Source: Pseudidiomarina sp. CB1 (GTDB lineage: Bacteria > Pseudomonadota > Gammaproteobacteria > Enterobacterales > Alteromonadaceae). From it: a stretch of 64,000 bases of DNA. Of the stretch, positions 47,279-57,526 are shown in pieces. Position numbers and translations under genes: made by a program. How positions within the stretch are numbered: the stretch's first letter is position 1; every line of letters starts with the position of its first letter. The notes beneath the pieces are model-generated. The model was not told where the DNA came from. It searched no databases and worked only from the letters and a program-made list of their open reading frames with translations. The stretch spans positions 744,001 to 808,000 of the forward strand of contig NZ_JANTPU010000001.1 in the NCBI RefSeq assembly GCF_024752025.1, given 5' to 3'.

Positions 47279-48691
47279 CTATTGTTGCGCTTGTTCGCGC
47301 TCCATAATAAACGAAATTGCACGGGCGATGCGGGCAACCACTTGCTCTTGATCAAGAAGTTCTAAAGTTACATCAAGCGAAGGAGAGTTGCCTGAGCCGG
47401 TGGCCGCCACACGTAATGGCATGCCTACTTTACCCATGCCAACACCTAAGTCATCGGCAGTTGCTTGAATTGCGGCTTGAATGTGCTCCGCCTTCCATTC
47501 GCTTACGCTGGCCAAACGGTCTTGCACCGCTTCCAAAGCTTCACGTGCGACTGGGCGTAAGTGCTTTTTCGCTGCCGTTTCATCAAAGTTGTCGTACTCT
47601 TCATAGAAATAACGCGCTGAGCTGGCCATTTCTTTCAGCGTTTTCACGCGATCCGCCAGCAGCGGAATAATTTTTTCCAGCGCCGGACCTTTACTGACGT
47701 CAATGGCTTGATCGCTGAAGTGCCACTGTAGATGCTCAGCAACTTCACTTACTGGCAACGCTTTCATGTAATGTTGATTCAACCAATTCAACTTCTCAGT
47801 GTTAAAAGCAGAAGCGGCTTTGTTCACGTCATCAAGTTTAAATTTCTCGATCATTTCATCGACGCTGAAAATCTCTTGGTCACCATGGGACCACCCCAAT
47901 CGCACCAGATAATTCAACACCGCTTGTGGTAAATAACCGTCATCGCGGTATTGCATCACACTTACCGCACCATGACGTTTCGATAGTTTCTTACCGTCGT
48001 CGCCAAGGATCATAGCTACATGCGCATACTCCGGCACTGGAGCGCCAAGTGCTTGTAAGATATTAATCTGGCGCGGTGTATTGTTAATATGGTCTTCACC
48101 ACGCACCACATGAGTGATGTTCATTTCCCAATCGTCAATCACCACACAGAAGTTGTAGGTTGGTGTACCGTCGCTGCGCGCAATGATCAAGTCATCTAAC
48201 TCGGTGTTGGCAAATTCGATCGGCCCGCGAATGTGGTCATTGAACTTGACTGAGCCCACCTGCGGATTGCGGAAACGAATCACGTAGCGATCACCACCCA
48301 CATTAGGGTTATCGCGACAGTGTCCGTCGTAGCGTGGTTTCTCTCCTCGCTCCATTTGCTCTTCACGCATTTTTTCAAGACGCTCAGTAGAGCAATAACA
48401 CTTATAAGCTTTATCTTCGTCAAGCAGCTTATCAATGTAGTGTTGGTAGCGGTCAAAACGCTTGGTCTGATAAAACGGGCCCTCGTCCCAATTCAAACCT
48501 AACCATTCCATACCTTCCAAAATGGCATCAATGGCTGGCTGGGTGGAACGCTCGCGATCGGTATCTTCAATTCGTAGAATAAACTTTCCGCCAGCAGCTT
48601 TTGCTACGAGCCATGAGTAAAGCGCTGTACGTGCGCCACCAACGTGAAGATAACCAGTTGGGCTTGGGGCAAATCGAGTTACGACCGTCAT
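47279..48691 (-). CDS. gltX: Glutamate--tRNA ligase
   Basis: Class I synthetase of 470 residues. The HIGH-type motif is [18 protein letters not shown] (10-27), the zinc-binding segment has CYCSTERL and GHCRD, and the KMSKS-type motif is KLSKRHG near 237-243. The C-terminal anticodon-binding domain is complete. The tRNA-Glu genes are 1 kb downstream on the same strand, with can between. GGAG lies 12 nt before ATG 48691. Confidence 0.96.
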   Translation of the reverse strand: MTVVTRFAPSPTGYLHVGGARTALYSWLVAKAAGGKFILRIEDTDRERSTQPAIDAILEGMEWLGLNWDEGPFYQTKRFDRYQHYIDKLLDEDKAYKCYCSTERLEKMREEQMERGEKPRYDGHCRDNPNVGGDRYVIRFRNPQVGSVKFNDHIRGPIEFANTELDDLIIARSDGTPTYNFCVVIDDWEMNITHVVRGEDHINNTPRQINILQALGAPVPEYAHVAMILGDDGKKLSKRHGAVSVMQYRDDGYLPQAVLNYLVRLGWSHGDQEIFSVDEMIEKFKLDDVNKAASAFNTEKLNWLNQHYMKALPVSEVAEHLQWHFSDQAIDVSKGPALEKIIPLLADRVKTLKEMASSARYFYEEYDNFDETAAKKHLRPVAREALEAVQDRLASVSEWKAEHIQAAIQATADDLGVGMGKVGMPLRVAATGSGNSPSLDVTLELLDQEQVVARIARAISFIMEREQAQQ

Positions 48692-48865
48692 ATTAGTTGC
48701 TTTCTCCGCATCATTCGGGTTATTTTGCTGCGTAGTTTAGCAATAACTGGGGGTAGCCGCATCACTGGTTTTGCGAAAAGCGAAGGACTTTTTAGCTGAA
48801 TTGCTCGAAACTCGCGCGAATCGGTGAAAAAGACAGCAAACAGTACTTGCGGGTATTATTTTTTG

Positions 48866-48893
48866 TTGACAGGCTTGCTAAGCGCCCTATAAT
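48866..48893 (+). promoter_or_regulatory. Promoter of the tRNA-Val pair
   Basis: TTGACA (48866-48871), a 16-bp spacer and TATAAT (48888-48893), both perfect hexamers, then a GC-rich discriminator ACCGCCCCGC. The first tRNA-Val begins 24 bp further. Confidence 0.88.
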
Positions 48894-48917
48894 ACCGCCC
48901 CGCAACGCAGAGAAAAC

Positions 48918-48993
48918 GGATGGTTAGCTCAGTTGGGAGAGCACCGCCCTTACAAGGCGGGGGTCACTGGTTCGAGCCCAGTACCATCCACCA
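48918..48993 (+). tRNA. tRNA-Val (TAC)
   Basis: 76 nt with encoded CCA. Acceptor GGATGGT/ACCATCC, anticodon loop CTTACAA (TAC) on a CCGCC/GGCGG stem. It differs from the next copy by one base in the D loop (GTTGG against GCTGG). Confidence 0.97.
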
Positions 48994-49022
48994 CTCTTTA
49001 ACTTCTCTGCAGACCGATCCCA

Positions 49023-49098
49023 GGATGGTTAGCTCAGCTGGGAGAGCACCGCCCTTACAAGGCGGGGGTCACTGGTTCGAGCCCAGTACCATCCACCA
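49023..49098 (+). tRNA. tRNA-Val (TAC)
   Basis: 76 nt with encoded CCA, second copy, 29 bp after the first and from the same promoter. A REP-like palindrome follows 22 bp downstream and may end or stabilise the transcript. Confidence 0.97.
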
Positions 49099-49120
49099 CT
49101 TCCTTGAAGCACCGCTGTTC

Positions 49121-49143
49121 GTAGCCCGTAGTTCTACTACGGG
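49121..49143. repeat. REP-like palindrome after tRNA-Val (forward copy)
   Basis: GTAGCCCGTAGT-TCT-ACTACGGG: an 8-bp stem with a TCT loop and the GTAG flank, then GGAAAATTACCCC. It lies 5 bp from the stop of the convergent DUF2919 gene. Confidence 0.8.
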
Positions 49144-49148
49144 GAAAA

Positions 49149-49637
49149 TTACCCCTGTTCTCGATGTTGGTCACTTGCCAACAACTGAAAAAACCGCCGC
49201 AAATGCCGCGAATACAACAACAACCAAAACGCCACTAACCACGAAAAAATAATCAACGCTTTCACGAAGGCAAAATGCGGCCAATTACCAGCGACCAAAC
49301 TCCCCAACAGCACACCATCGGCAATCCAGCTTAACCACAACAACAGCGGCGCAATTCGCGCAAAACGTGGCACCCAACGCGGTAGCTCAGCTTTCATTTG
49401 CGTGAGCATCACCAAAACCGCCAACGCCGGTAAACCGACGCTCAGTGTCAGTACAAATTGTTCCGTATTCGCATAAAAAAACTGCAACAGTCGGCTGCGA
49501 TCTTCACTAAAGGTCAGCGAGATAATCCATGCAATGTAGCCACGCAAGAACAACGCCAACACAAACACCAAGGCTAGCGGTGTTTTCAATTGACCATCAT
49601 TGGTTAAATAACGCTCGTCACCGAATTGCAGTTGCAT
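49149..49637 (-). CDS. DUF2919 (YfeZ-like) inner-membrane protein
   Basis: A 162-residue membrane protein with about four hydrophobic segments (near 20-40, 62-82, 95-117, 124-142). It begins RYLTNDGQLKTPLALV, which fits the DUF2919 family; function is unknown. It starts 2 bp after the uvrB stop with GGGTAGGG as ribosome site, so it is probably cotranslated with uvrB. Confidence 0.75.
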   Translation of the reverse strand: MQLQFGDERYLTNDGQLKTPLALVFVLALFLRGYIAWIISLTFSEDRSRLLQFFYANTEQFVLTLSVGLPALAVLVMLTQMKAELPRWVPRFARIAPLLLWLSWIADGVLLGSLVAGNWPHFAFVKALIIFSWLVAFWLLLYSRHLRRFFQLLASDQHREQG

Positions 49638-49639
49638 CC

Positions 49640-51664
49640 CTACCCCAATAACTTAATGCGCTCGCGCAGCTTCGCGACATCATCACGTAATTGCGCAGCC
49701 TTCTCAAACTCAAGGTCTTTGGCAGCTTGGTACATCTCTTTTTCTTTCTTCTCGAGTACCTTCATAATCGCCACGGGATCATTCAGATTAACATCGTATT
49801 TAGCTTCGGCCTCAGCGATGGCTTTGCGTTCATCATAGTTGCGCCGACGTTGCCGTGCACCACCCAAATCCATCACATCGGTGACGCGTTTATTCAAACC
49901 CTGCGGCGTAATGCCGTGTTCTTCGTTATAGGCGATCTGCTTCGCGCGACGGCGTTCGGTTTCATCCATTGCGCGGCGCATCGAACCAGTAATTTTATCG
50001 GCATAAAGAATCGCTTTACCATTCACATTTCGGGCGGCCCGCCCCATCGTCTGAATCAGTGACCGATCTGAGCGCAAGAAGCCTTCCTTATCGGCATCGA
50101 GAATCGCCACTAAGCTGACTTCCGGCATATCAAGACCTTCACGAAGCAAGTTGATACCGACCAACACGTCAAACTCGCCTAAGCGCAGGTCGCGGATAAT
50201 TTCCATACGTTCCACGGTATCGATATCGGAATGCAAGTAGCGCACCTTGATGCCATGCTCGTCCAAGTAATCACTGAGATCCTCAGCCATTTTCTTCGTC
50301 AAGGTGGTCGCCAACACACGCTCATTGCGTTCCACACGCTCACGTACCTCAGACATCAAGTCATCCACTTGCGTTGCGACCGGACGCACCTCAATCGTCG
50401 GATCAACGAGGCCCGTTGGCCGCACAACTTGCTCAATAACTTCACCGGCCGACTTTTCCAGTTCATAGGGGCCGGGTGTCGCAGTTACATAAACGCGCTG
50501 CGGTGCAATAGCTTCAAACTCTTCAAACTTCAACGGCCGATTGTCGAGCGCCGATGGTAAGCGAAAGCCATAATTGACGAGGTTCTCTTTACGCGACCGG
50601 TCACCTTTGTACATAGCACCGATTTGCGACACGGTAACGTGCGACTCGTCGATAATCATCAAGGCGTCGTCTGGTAAATAATCCAACAGCGTCGGTGGTG
50701 GCTCGCCGGGCGCACGGCCCGACAGATAGCGTGAGTAATTCTCGATCCCCGAGCAATAGCCCAGCTCGAGCATCATTTCAATGTCGTATTGCGTGCGTTG
50801 CGTAATGCGTTGCTCTTCGATTAATTTATTCGCATCGAGCAACTGCTGACGGCGCTCTTTGAGCTCCTCTTTGATGCTCTCGATGGCTTTTAACAAGGTT
50901 TCACGTGGCGTAACATAGTGCGTCTTCGGGTAAATTGTTGCACGCGCCACATCCGCTTGCATGACTTGCCCTGTCAACGGCTCGAAAAAGCTGATGCGGT
51001 CGATTTCGTCATCGAACAATTCAACCCGAACCGCCATTTCATCCGATTCGGCCGGAAAAATATCAATCACTTCACCGCGTACGCGGTAAGTACCACGCTC
51101 AAACGCTGCATCGTTACGCTTGTATTGCAATTGTGCTAGGCGGCGTAAAATATCACGTTGGTCAATGATGTCACCGCGGCGCAGGTGCAGCATCATTTTC
51201 ATGTACGACTCAGGATCACCCAAACCATATATACAGGAAACTGATGCGACCAAGACGACGTCGCGACGCTCCATCAACGCCTTGGTAGCCGACAAGCGCA
51301 TTTGCTCAATGTGGTCGTTAATCGACGCATCTTTCTCGATGAATGTATCGGTCGTTGGCACATAAGCTTCAGGCTGGTAATAGTCGTAATACGACACAAA
51401 GTATTCGACCGCATTGTTCGGAAAGAACTCTTTCATTTCACCGTACAACTGGGCCGCCAAGGTTTTGTTGTGTGCCAGAATCAGCGTTGGTCGCTGGATC
51501 TTCTGGATCACATTTGCCATGGTAAACGTCTTGCCCGAACCTGTTACGCCAAGTAAGGTTTGGTGCGCCAAACCCGCGTCGAGATTATCAACAAGCTTTT
51601 CAATTGCCTGCGGCTGATCCCCTGCGGGTTGGTAATCGGAAACCAGTTCAAAAGCACGCGCCAT
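49640..51664 (-). CDS. uvrB: UvrABC system protein B (excinuclease)
   Basis: Damage-verifying helicase of nucleotide excision repair. It has 674 residues from ATG 51664, which has AGGAGG upstream. Walker A GVTGSGKT is at 39-46. The beta-hairpin region [12 protein letters not shown] follows near 92-103. Helicase motifs [30 protein letters not shown] and QTMGRAARN are intact, and the C-terminal UVR motif ([17 protein letters not shown]) is present. Its ATG shares one base with the stop of the upstream MATE gene. Confidence 0.97.
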   Translation of the reverse strand: MARAFELVSDYQPAGDQPQAIEKLVDNLDAGLAHQTLLGVTGSGKTFTMANVIQKIQRPTLILAHNKTLAAQLYGEMKEFFPNNAVEYFVSYYDYYQPEAYVPTTDTFIEKDASINDHIEQMRLSATKALMERRDVVLVASVSCIYGLGDPESYMKMMLHLRRGDIIDQRDILRRLAQLQYKRNDAAFERGTYRVRGEVIDIFPAESDEMAVRVELFDDEIDRISFFEPLTGQVMQADVARATIYPKTHYVTPRETLLKAIESIKEELKERRQQLLDANKLIEEQRITQRTQYDIEMMLELGYCSGIENYSRYLSGRAPGEPPPTLLDYLPDDALMIIDESHVTVSQIGAMYKGDRSRKENLVNYGFRLPSALDNRPLKFEEFEAIAPQRVYVTATPGPYELEKSAGEVIEQVVRPTGLVDPTIEVRPVATQVDDLMSEVRERVERNERVLATTLTKKMAEDLSDYLDEHGIKVRYLHSDIDTVERMEIIRDLRLGEFDVLVGINLLREGLDMPEVSLVAILDADKEGFLRSDRSLIQTMGRAARNVNGKAILYADKITGSMRRAMDETERRRAKQIAYNEEHGITPQGLNKRVTDVMDLGGARQRRRNYDERKAIAEAEAKYDVNLNDPVAIMKVLEKKEKEMYQAAKDLEFEKAAQLRDDVAKLRERIKLLG

Positions 51665-53043
51665 TACACAGCCTCCTGTTGCGAATTTTGCACATCTTGT
51701 GCCCATTCTTTCTGCAAGAAACGTCTAAACCAATACCATGCCAACATTGCAGTGATAAAATTAGCAACCACACCACCAATGAACAGCCCCGTCATATCAG
51801 CTAGCAACGAGCCGATATAACTTAGTGGTACAAACATGACAAAGAGTCGGAAAATACTCAGCCAAAGCGCTGACATCGGCGCATGCATGGCATTGAAGCT
51901 CGAATTGGTCAAGATGATAACGCCCTGCATACCGTAGCCTAACGGCATGATGTAAATAAACAAACGAATCAAACGCGCTACTTCAGCATCATCGGTGAAC
52001 ACCATTGCAATATAAGGCGCGGTCACCAACAACAATAAGTAGATACCGAGTTGCAGGACAATCACTGCGCGTAGCGCGGTGGTGTAGGCATCCTTGACAC
52101 GTTGGAACTGCATCGCCCCAAAGTTCTGGCTAATCAGCGGAGGTAAACTCATCGACAGCGCCAAAATGATCACGCTAGCTAACGATTCAAGTCGCGTACC
52201 TACCCCAAAGGCCGCAACCGCCGGTGCACCATAACCAGCAATAATGGCCGTGAGCACGGCCATCGCCAGTGGGGTCAACATATTCGCGCCGGCGGCCGGC
52301 ATGCCAATCGCTAAAATTTGTCGCGCTGAACGTAATGGATGCGCATCTTGCGGAACTTTAAGGCTAATCAAGTCCTTGTACTTCAGATACCACAACACCA
52401 AGACCGTACCGATGGTCCAACTGATAAGACTCGCTAAAGCCGCTCCTTGCACGCCCAGAGCGGGCACGGGGCCAAGACCAAAAATCAAAATCGGATCAAA
52501 GATCGCGTTGAGTAAACCGCCTGAGGCCATAATCAATGACGGAGTTCGGGTATCTCCCGACGAGCGCAAAACAGCGTTCCCGACCATTGGAATCACCAAT
52601 AACGTCGCCCCAGCGAACCAAATGTACATGTAGTCATGAATCAGTGGCAACAGTCGCTCTTGTGCCTGTAGCGCAGCAAAAATCGGATCCATTAACAGCA
52701 AGCCCAATACCGACAAGCTCGCCACTAATAACGCCGAAGCAACTAACGCGATCGTACCGTCAAAACGCGCGTGTTCTTCACGCCCGGCGCCGCGCTTACG
52801 GGCTAACACCGCTGAGGTACCAATACCTAGGCCAATCGCCAAGCTAACCACGGTAAACGTGACAGGAAAGGTAAAACTGACCGCGGCCAGCGGGTCGGTA
52901 CCAAGCATACCAACAAAGAAAGTGTCGACGACATTGAAACTGATCAAGGTCAGCACCCCTATGATCACTGGCCACGTCATCTGCCACAACGTGCGTGGGA
53001 TAGGGTCATTTACCAAAGATCGTGCCGATACTGCTGACGCCAT
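51664..53043 (-). CDS. MATE-family efflux transporter
   Basis: A multidrug/toxic-compound exporter with about 12 TM helices in two MatE halves, 459 residues from ATG 53043 (AGGA site at -10). [32 protein letters not shown] is the usual start, and [27 protein letters not shown] marks the first half. Substrates are unknown. Its stop and the uvrB start share a base (TAATG), so transport and DNA repair genes are coupled here. An in-frame ATG at 53073 is a weaker start. Confidence 0.92.
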   Translation of the reverse strand: MASAVSARSLVNDPIPRTLWQMTWPVIIGVLTLISFNVVDTFFVGMLGTDPLAAVSFTFPVTFTVVSLAIGLGIGTSAVLARKRGAGREEHARFDGTIALVASALLVASLSVLGLLLMDPIFAALQAQERLLPLIHDYMYIWFAGATLLVIPMVGNAVLRSSGDTRTPSLIMASGGLLNAIFDPILIFGLGPVPALGVQGAALASLISWTIGTVLVLWYLKYKDLISLKVPQDAHPLRSARQILAIGMPAAGANMLTPLAMAVLTAIIAGYGAPAVAAFGVGTRLESLASVIILALSMSLPPLISQNFGAMQFQRVKDAYTTALRAVIVLQLGIYLLLLVTAPYIAMVFTDDAEVARLIRLFIYIMPLGYGMQGVIILTNSSFNAMHAPMSALWLSIFRLFVMFVPLSYIGSLLADMTGLFIGGVVANFITAMLAWYWFRRFLQKEWAQDVQNSQQEAV

Positions 53044-53236
53044 TGAGCTTCCTAGAGTGTTTGCGCGGGTCAAATATAAAGTCGCCTAGTGTAACGGATA
53101 TCGTTTTTAGGCGCCATGTAAGCGCGGAAAATTCAAGCGAGATCCACTTCCGATCATGGACAACAATCAGTGAGGATCATATAGTACATACCTTCTTACG
53201 AACCACCTGCTTATGTTAGATCCACAGGAAATCGCC

Positions 53237-54427
53237 GTGAACTACACATTGTCTGATCGTGTTAATGCAATCCAACCCTCTCCTACCCTTGCTGTCTCGC
53301 AAAAGGCGGCCGAACTTAAAGCTGCTGGTCATGATGTGATTGGTTTAGGGGTAGGTGAACCTGATTTTGATACGCCTGACTTCATTAAAGAGGCCGCCAA
53401 GCAAGCCATTGATGCAGGCTACACCAAGTACACTGCGGTGGACGGAATTGTCGAGCTTAAACAAGCGGTCATCGACAAGTTTAAGCGCGATAATCAGCTT
53501 ACTTATGAAAAGAATGAAGTCCTGATTTCTGCGGGTGGTAAGCATAGTATTTTTAATCTACTCAGCGCGTGGCTGAATCCTGGTGACGAAGTATTAGTAC
53601 CTGCTCCTTATTGGGTCTCCTACCCAGACATGGCGAAGCTGGTTGGCGCCGAGCCTAAGTTTATTCAAGCTGGCATTGAGCAACGCTACAAGATCACCCC
53701 AGACCAGTTGGCGGCGGCAATTACGCCAAAAACCCGTTTGCTGTTTTTAAATAGTCCATCGAATCCAACGGGCACCGCATATACCAAAGAAGAGCTCGCG
53801 GCCCTTGCTGAGGTGTTACGTCAACATCCGCAAGTGTTGATTGCCAGTGATGACATGTACGAACATATTCTCTGGGCAGATTTTCCATTCGCCAACATTG
53901 CCATGGCGGCACATGACCTTAAAGATCGCATCGTACTGCTCTCCGGGGTTTCTAAAGCCTATGCCATGACCGGCTGGCGAATCGGTTACGCAGCTGGCCC
54001 AGCGCCACTCATTGCTGCAATGAAGAAGATTCAGTCGCAGAGTACCTCAAACCCTGCAAGCATCAGTCAATATGCAGCACTAGCAGCTTTAAACGGCGAC
54101 CAAAGTTGCATCGCTACCATGATCAAAGCGTTCAAAGCGCGTCATGATTATTTGGTGAAAGCCCTGAATGACATCCCTGGCGTTCGTTGCATAGAGGGCG
54201 ACGGTACCTTTTATACCTTCGCTAATATTGAAGAAATGATGAAGGCTAAAAACCTAAGCACCGATGTTGAATGGTGTGAGGCGCTGTTAAACGAGAATAA
54301 GGTTGCATTAGTACCGGGTTCTGCGTTTGGCGCCCCTGGTCACTGCCGTTTGTCATTTGCCACCGACTTGGACACCCTAAAAGAGGCTGTCGCACGCATT
54401 AAAGCATTCGCAAGTAACGCAAGTTAA
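53237..54427 (+). CDS. Aspartate aminotransferase (class I, subgroup Ib)
   Basis: PLP-dependent transaminase of 396 residues. It begins LSDRVNAIQPSPTLAVSQKAAELKAAG, the subgroup Ib aspartate/prephenate aminotransferase start. GEPDFDTPDFIKEAA and YTKYTAVDG follow. The PLP Lys is in GVSKAYAMTGWRIGYAAG, with NSPSNPTG and the C-terminal CRLSFAT. I chose GTG 53237, which has AGGA at -11 and matches the family start; ATG 53213 is the alternative. Likely reaction: aspartate with 2-oxoglutarate. It ends at a 12-bp stem terminator. Confidence 0.9.
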   Translation: MNYTLSDRVNAIQPSPTLAVSQKAAELKAAGHDVIGLGVGEPDFDTPDFIKEAAKQAIDAGYTKYTAVDGIVELKQAVIDKFKRDNQLTYEKNEVLISAGGKHSIFNLLSAWLNPGDEVLVPAPYWVSYPDMAKLVGAEPKFIQAGIEQRYKITPDQLAAAITPKTRLLFLNSPSNPTGTAYTKEELAALAEVLRQHPQVLIASDDMYEHILWADFPFANIAMAAHDLKDRIVLLSGVSKAYAMTGWRIGYAAGPAPLIAAMKKIQSQSTSNPASISQYAALAALNGDQSCIATMIKAFKARHDYLVKALNDIPGVRCIEGDGTFYTFANIEEMMKAKNLSTDVEWCEALLNENKVALVPGSAFGAPGHCRLSFATDLDTLKEAVARIKAFASNAS

Positions 54428-54464
54428 CAAACACGACAGTCCTGTCATATGAACTTTTTATAAC

Positions 54465-54497
54465 AAAGCCTGAAACAGCTTCGTTTCAGGCTTTGCG
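54465..54497 (+). terminator. Terminator of the aminotransferase gene
   Basis: A perfect 12-bp stem AAAGCCTGAAAC/GTTTCAGGCTTT (54465-54476 and 54483-54494) with a 6-nt loop; the descending arm ends in CTTT. The T run is short. Confidence 0.75.
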
Positions 54498-54910
54498 AGC
54501 TGTCAAAAATTCACCAAAGTTATGAAGAAATACACAACCCCTGTTGCTTTGATATACAGTTTTTAGATTGTGTAAATGCATTTGGGCGCAAATCAAAGAC
54601 TTACTGTAACTATATGTTTTTAAAGAAATTAAAAATCAAGAGTTACTTTTTAAGCAACCTCTTAATTCCGCCCTACAGCACGAGTTTCAAGGCTTCTCAC
54701 ATATTTGCCCACAAGGTTATCCACAGATTTAGTGGATAAGATCGGCAACCCCACGAGTGGCGCGAGTTTGCCCTTACTGTGGATAACCGCGACCGATTGC
54801 GCATTATGAGTTATGTTATAGTCGCAGCACTTTTTACGACTTGACAAAAACAATTCTCAGAGCCCCTGCACATAAAACGTGCAAACGCGCATTTTTGCTT
54901 GTTTTTACTA
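54498..54910. other. 413-bp intergenic AT-rich region before the tRNA-Asn operon
   Basis: No gene is supported here. The left part (54520-54660) is AT-rich and has no clear hairpin. The middle carries a cluster of DnaA boxes (54705-54786). The only ORF (54662-54853, minus strand) has no ribosome site or family resemblance and overlaps the boxes. The right end leads into the tRNA-Asn promoter. Confidence 0.7.
54705..54786. promoter_or_regulatory. Cluster of DnaA boxes
   Basis: Two perfect DnaA boxes, TTATCCACA at 54717-54725 and its reverse complement at 54778-54786. A one-mismatch box lies reversed at 54731-54739 (AGTGGATAA), and a weaker TTGCCCACA is at 54705-54713. Three good boxes in 70 bp, in both orientations, exceed chance. 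The region is not next to dnaA, mnmG or other oriC markers. Confidence 0.65.
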
Positions 54911-54939
54911 TTGACAGCCCGCGCGGGCACCTTTAACAT
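54911..54939 (+). promoter_or_regulatory. Promoter of the tRNA-Asn pair
   Basis: TTGACA (54911-54916), a 17-bp spacer and TAACAT (54934-54939), 22 bp before the first tRNA-Asn. The spacer holds the GC-rich palindrome GCCCGCGCGGGC. Confidence 0.78.
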
Positions 54940-54961
54940 TCGCATCCGTTGTTTGATGTGT

Positions 54962-55038
54962 TCCCCAGTAGCTCAGTTGGTTAGAGCGGTGGACTGTTAA
55001 TCCATGTGTCGTTGGTTCGAATCCAACCTGGGGAGCCA
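54962..55038 (+). tRNA. tRNA-Asn (GTT)
   Basis: 77 nt with encoded CCA. Acceptor TCCCCAG/CTGGGGA, anticodon loop CTGTTAA with GTT, T loop TTCGAAT. Identical to the copy 120 bp downstream. Confidence 0.97.
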
Positions 55039-55081
55039 ACATCATCATTCAATAACATGAAACAACACATTCCCTATCGAT

Positions 55082-55158
55082 TCCCCAGTAGCTCAGTTGG
55101 TTAGAGCGGTGGACTGTTAATCCATGTGTCGTTGGTTCGAATCCAACCTGGGGAGCCA
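55082..55158 (+). tRNA. tRNA-Asn (GTT)
   Basis: 77 nt with encoded CCA, an exact duplicate of the first copy. Its 3' end is 4 bp from the stop of the convergent glycosyltransferase gene, so no terminator fits between them. Confidence 0.97.
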
Positions 55159-55162
55159 AGCT

Positions 55163-56227
55163 TTAAGCAAGCAACTCCGAACGCAAAAGTGCACGATAGT
55201 TATCGACCTCAGCACGCTTCCACAAACGTCTACTTAACTCAGCCACACTCTCTTGCGCACCTGACGTAAGCCATTGGGCCAAAGCTTCAGCGACATCTGG
55301 CCAATAACACTGTTGTGCTTCAGCGGTTGCGAACCAATCCGCCAACCCCTGCTCAGTTAGACTGGTGAGCTGTGTCGCCAAACCAAGCTCTTCTAAACAT
55401 CGCGCATTGGCTAGCTGCTCAAATTGGCCGGCTAATGGCCGCACCAACAGTTTTTTGCCATAGGTAAGTGCTTCACAGCTCGTTTCAAAGCCAGCGTTGC
55501 TGATAACTCCAGTTGCGCGTACAAACTGCTCAGCAAAACGTAGACGTGAAGGCGGATAGTATTCAATTCCAGCGATACGTTGCCGCTTCGCCTCGGGATG
55601 AAAGACGCTAAAACTGTACTGCGGAAACTTGACCAATAGACGGTGCACGCTCAGTAGCGACTCAAACGGCAAATACACCAGATAATGCCCTACTTCCGGC
55701 TGTTGTGCTGCCACGCGTTGATGGACAATTGGCGGCACAATGTGTGCGCCATCACTGATCCAATGCATGCCAACGATGTCAGTAGCAGGAGCAAACCAGC
55801 GCAGCATTTGCTGATACATCCACGGCAACCGTAACGACTTGGTTTTTCCCATAAAAGCATATTGACGGCCCATACCAATACAGCGCTTACCTTGCCGTTT
55901 AGCAGCCCAAGCAACAACTGGCTCATAATCCGTTACAACGAGATCGTATGGGCTTAAATCTAAGCCGTTAACGTCACGCCAAAACTGGCGCCAGTCGTTC
56001 TGTTGCACTGTCGCCTTCAAGTCAATACGCCCGTCTTTGACCGCAAATGATAAGCCCTTACGCCATTGCCATGTGCCAAAGGCCTCCATATCAAAAAAGT
56101 GTTCAGGCGCCCGCCCCGAAACTAAATAGTCGACGTGTACGGCTTTTGAAACTAAGGCTTCGGCAAGCGCGCTGCAACGACTCAAATGGCCGTTGCCAGT
56201 ACCCTGCACTCCAATAAGAATTCGCAT
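55163..56227 (-). CDS. Glycosyltransferase of the MJ1255/VC2487 family
   Basis: A 354-residue glycosyltransferase-like protein. Start ATG 56227 has AGGAG 7 nt upstream. GVQGTGNGHLSRCSALAEAL at 7-26 is the N-terminal nucleotide-sugar loop of the family related to GT28 (TIGR00661). VTDYEPVVAWAAKR and the acceptor-side SNAGFETSCEALTYGKKLLVRP near 238-259 also fit. The substrate is unknown. It overlaps the upstream PAP2 phosphatase gene by 46 bp, which suggests a joint role in envelope lipid or glycan metabolism. Confidence 0.85.
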   Translation of the reverse strand: MRILIGVQGTGNGHLSRCSALAEALVSKAVHVDYLVSGRAPEHFFDMEAFGTWQWRKGLSFAVKDGRIDLKATVQQNDWRQFWRDVNGLDLSPYDLVVTDYEPVVAWAAKRQGKRCIGMGRQYAFMGKTKSLRLPWMYQQMLRWFAPATDIVGMHWISDGAHIVPPIVHQRVAAQQPEVGHYLVYLPFESLLSVHRLLVKFPQYSFSVFHPEAKRQRIAGIEYYPPSRLRFAEQFVRATGVISNAGFETSCEALTYGKKLLVRPLAGQFEQLANARCLEELGLATQLTSLTEQGLADWFATAEAQQCYWPDVAEALAQWLTSGAQESVAELSRRLWKRAEVDNYRALLRSELLA

Positions 56228-56745
56228 GCGTAACTCCTAACAAATTGCGCTAATGCAGTGCCTAATAAGGCACCAGCGACGATATCGCCCGGATAATGAA
56301 CACCTAATAACAGGCGAGATATGCCTACTGCTGTGGCCCAACTGAACCACAACCAGGAAAGCTGAGGAAAGAAACTCGCGGCTAAGGCGGCGAATAAAAA
56401 TGCGGCAGTGGTATGGCCCGACGGAAAGCTAAACTGGTCATGGGCCTGAATAACGGCTTTAATCGACAATTTCTGATACGGTCGTGCGCGCTTTAGCACA
56501 CGTTTAATGACGATAAACAGGGGAACTTCAATAGCAAAGCCTAGCGCAAGTAACTGCAGCAAAACACTGCCATCTTTCGGCTCAGTAAGGTAGAGTAGGC
56601 AGGCAACAATGGCGTAAACATAACCATCTCCGGAGCGCGACACCCAGCGAATCCAGAACTGTTGCTGAAAGCTTTGCGACCGCTCAGAACACCAACAAAA
56701 CCATTGCTGGTCGTAACGGCTTAAGGTAGCTAGCCAACGCACCAT
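56182..56745 (-). CDS. PAP2-family membrane phosphatase
   Basis: A 187-residue PAP2 (type 2 phosphatidic acid phosphatase) membrane protein with about five TM segments. All three motifs are seen: KRVLKRARPYQ, FPSGHTTAAF and SRLLLGVHYPGDIVAG. Members dephosphorylate lipid phosphates such as undecaprenyl pyrophosphate, PgpB substrates or lipid A. I chose ATG 56745, with GGAG about 6 nt upstream, over ATG 56790. The last 15 codons overlap the glycosyltransferase start. Confidence 0.88.
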   Translation of the reverse strand: MVRWLATLSRYDQQWFCWCSERSQSFQQQFWIRWVSRSGDGYVYAIVACLLYLTEPKDGSVLLQLLALGFAIEVPLFIVIKRVLKRARPYQKLSIKAVIQAHDQFSFPSGHTTAAFLFAALAASFFPQLSWLWFSWATAVGISRLLLGVHYPGDIVAGALLGTALAQFVRSYACEFLLECRVLATAI

Positions 56746-56941
56746 AACAGGCTCCTTGGTTCCTGTAACTGCAGCTAAAGTACGTGGCAAACATGGCGTT
56801 TATGCGACAGTCTTGTGAAAATTCGATGACAATTGCCGAAAATTTCCGCAAAAGTCGAATAACACTACAGTCTGTCGGTTGTTTCAAAGCTTCAAACATT
56901 CGATAATACGCAAGTTATTTGCGCAAATTTGGACGAGAGAC

Positions 56942-57526
56942 ATGGGTGAATACTTGCTGTTGCTTGTGGCAACGGTACTAGTGAACAATTTCGTGTTAGT
57001 AAAGTTTCTTGGTTTATGCCCATTTATGGGGGTATCCAACAAGCTTGAAACCGCTGTGGGTATGTCTGCGGCGACGACCTTTGTGCTGACTCTTGCCTCG
57101 GTTTGCTCGTATTTGGTCAATCGTTATTTGCTGGCACCGCTCGATCTGATGGCGTTACAGACCTTGAGCTTTATTCTTGTTATTGCCGTGGTCGTGCAGT
57201 TCACGGAAATGGTGGTACACAAAACTAGTCCAACCTTGTATCGTTTGCTCGGTATTTTCCTGCCATTGATCACTACGAACTGTGCCGTGTTGGGCGTAGC
57301 GTTATTAAATATTAATGAGAATCACAACTTCATCGAATCCATTATCTACGGTCTCGGTGCCGCCCTTGGTTTTTCACTAGTGCTGATTCTATTCTCAGCA
57401 CTACGTGAGCGTTTGGCTGCAGCCGATGTGCCTTTGCCATTCAAAGGTGCAGCCGTAGGCATGATCACCGCAGGCCTTATGTCACTCGCATTTATGGGCT
57501 TTAGCGGCTTGGTGACGTTCTCATGA
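56942..57526 (+). CDS. rnfA: Rnf complex subunit RnfA
   Basis: Inner-membrane subunit of the Rnf (Rsx) ion-translocating ferredoxin:NAD oxidoreductase. It has 194 residues with six TM helices; [22 protein letters not shown] and [16 protein letters not shown] carry the Cys residues that bind the intramembrane 2Fe-2S cluster with RnfE. ATG 56942 matches the family start; upstream in-frame sequence does not. Its stop overlaps rnfB (ATGA). In gammaproteobacteria Rnf also helps keep SoxR reduced. Confidence 0.95.
   Translation: MGEYLLLLVATVLVNNFVLVKFLGLCPFMGVSNKLETAVGMSAATTFVLTLASVCSYLVNRYLLAPLDLMALQTLSFILVIAVVVQFTEMVVHKTSPTLYRLLGIFLPLITTNCAVLGVALLNINENHNFIESIIYGLGAALGFSLVLILFSALRERLAAADVPLPFKGAAVGMITAGLMSLAFMGFSGLVTFS

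Noticed and set aside
51664-51710. Longer UvrB starting at 51706
   Set aside because: The extra residues lie in the MATE gene end and lack homology; ATG 51664 has a strong AGGAGG site.
54662-54853. 63-codon ORF in the DnaA-box region
   Set aside because: No ribosome site, no family motif, and its frame runs through the DnaA boxes; most likely chance.
54428-54961. Possible replication origin
   Set aside because: DnaA boxes are present, but no dnaA, mnmG, rpmH or parAB neighbours and no series of AT-rich 13-mers; a non-origin DnaA site fits better.
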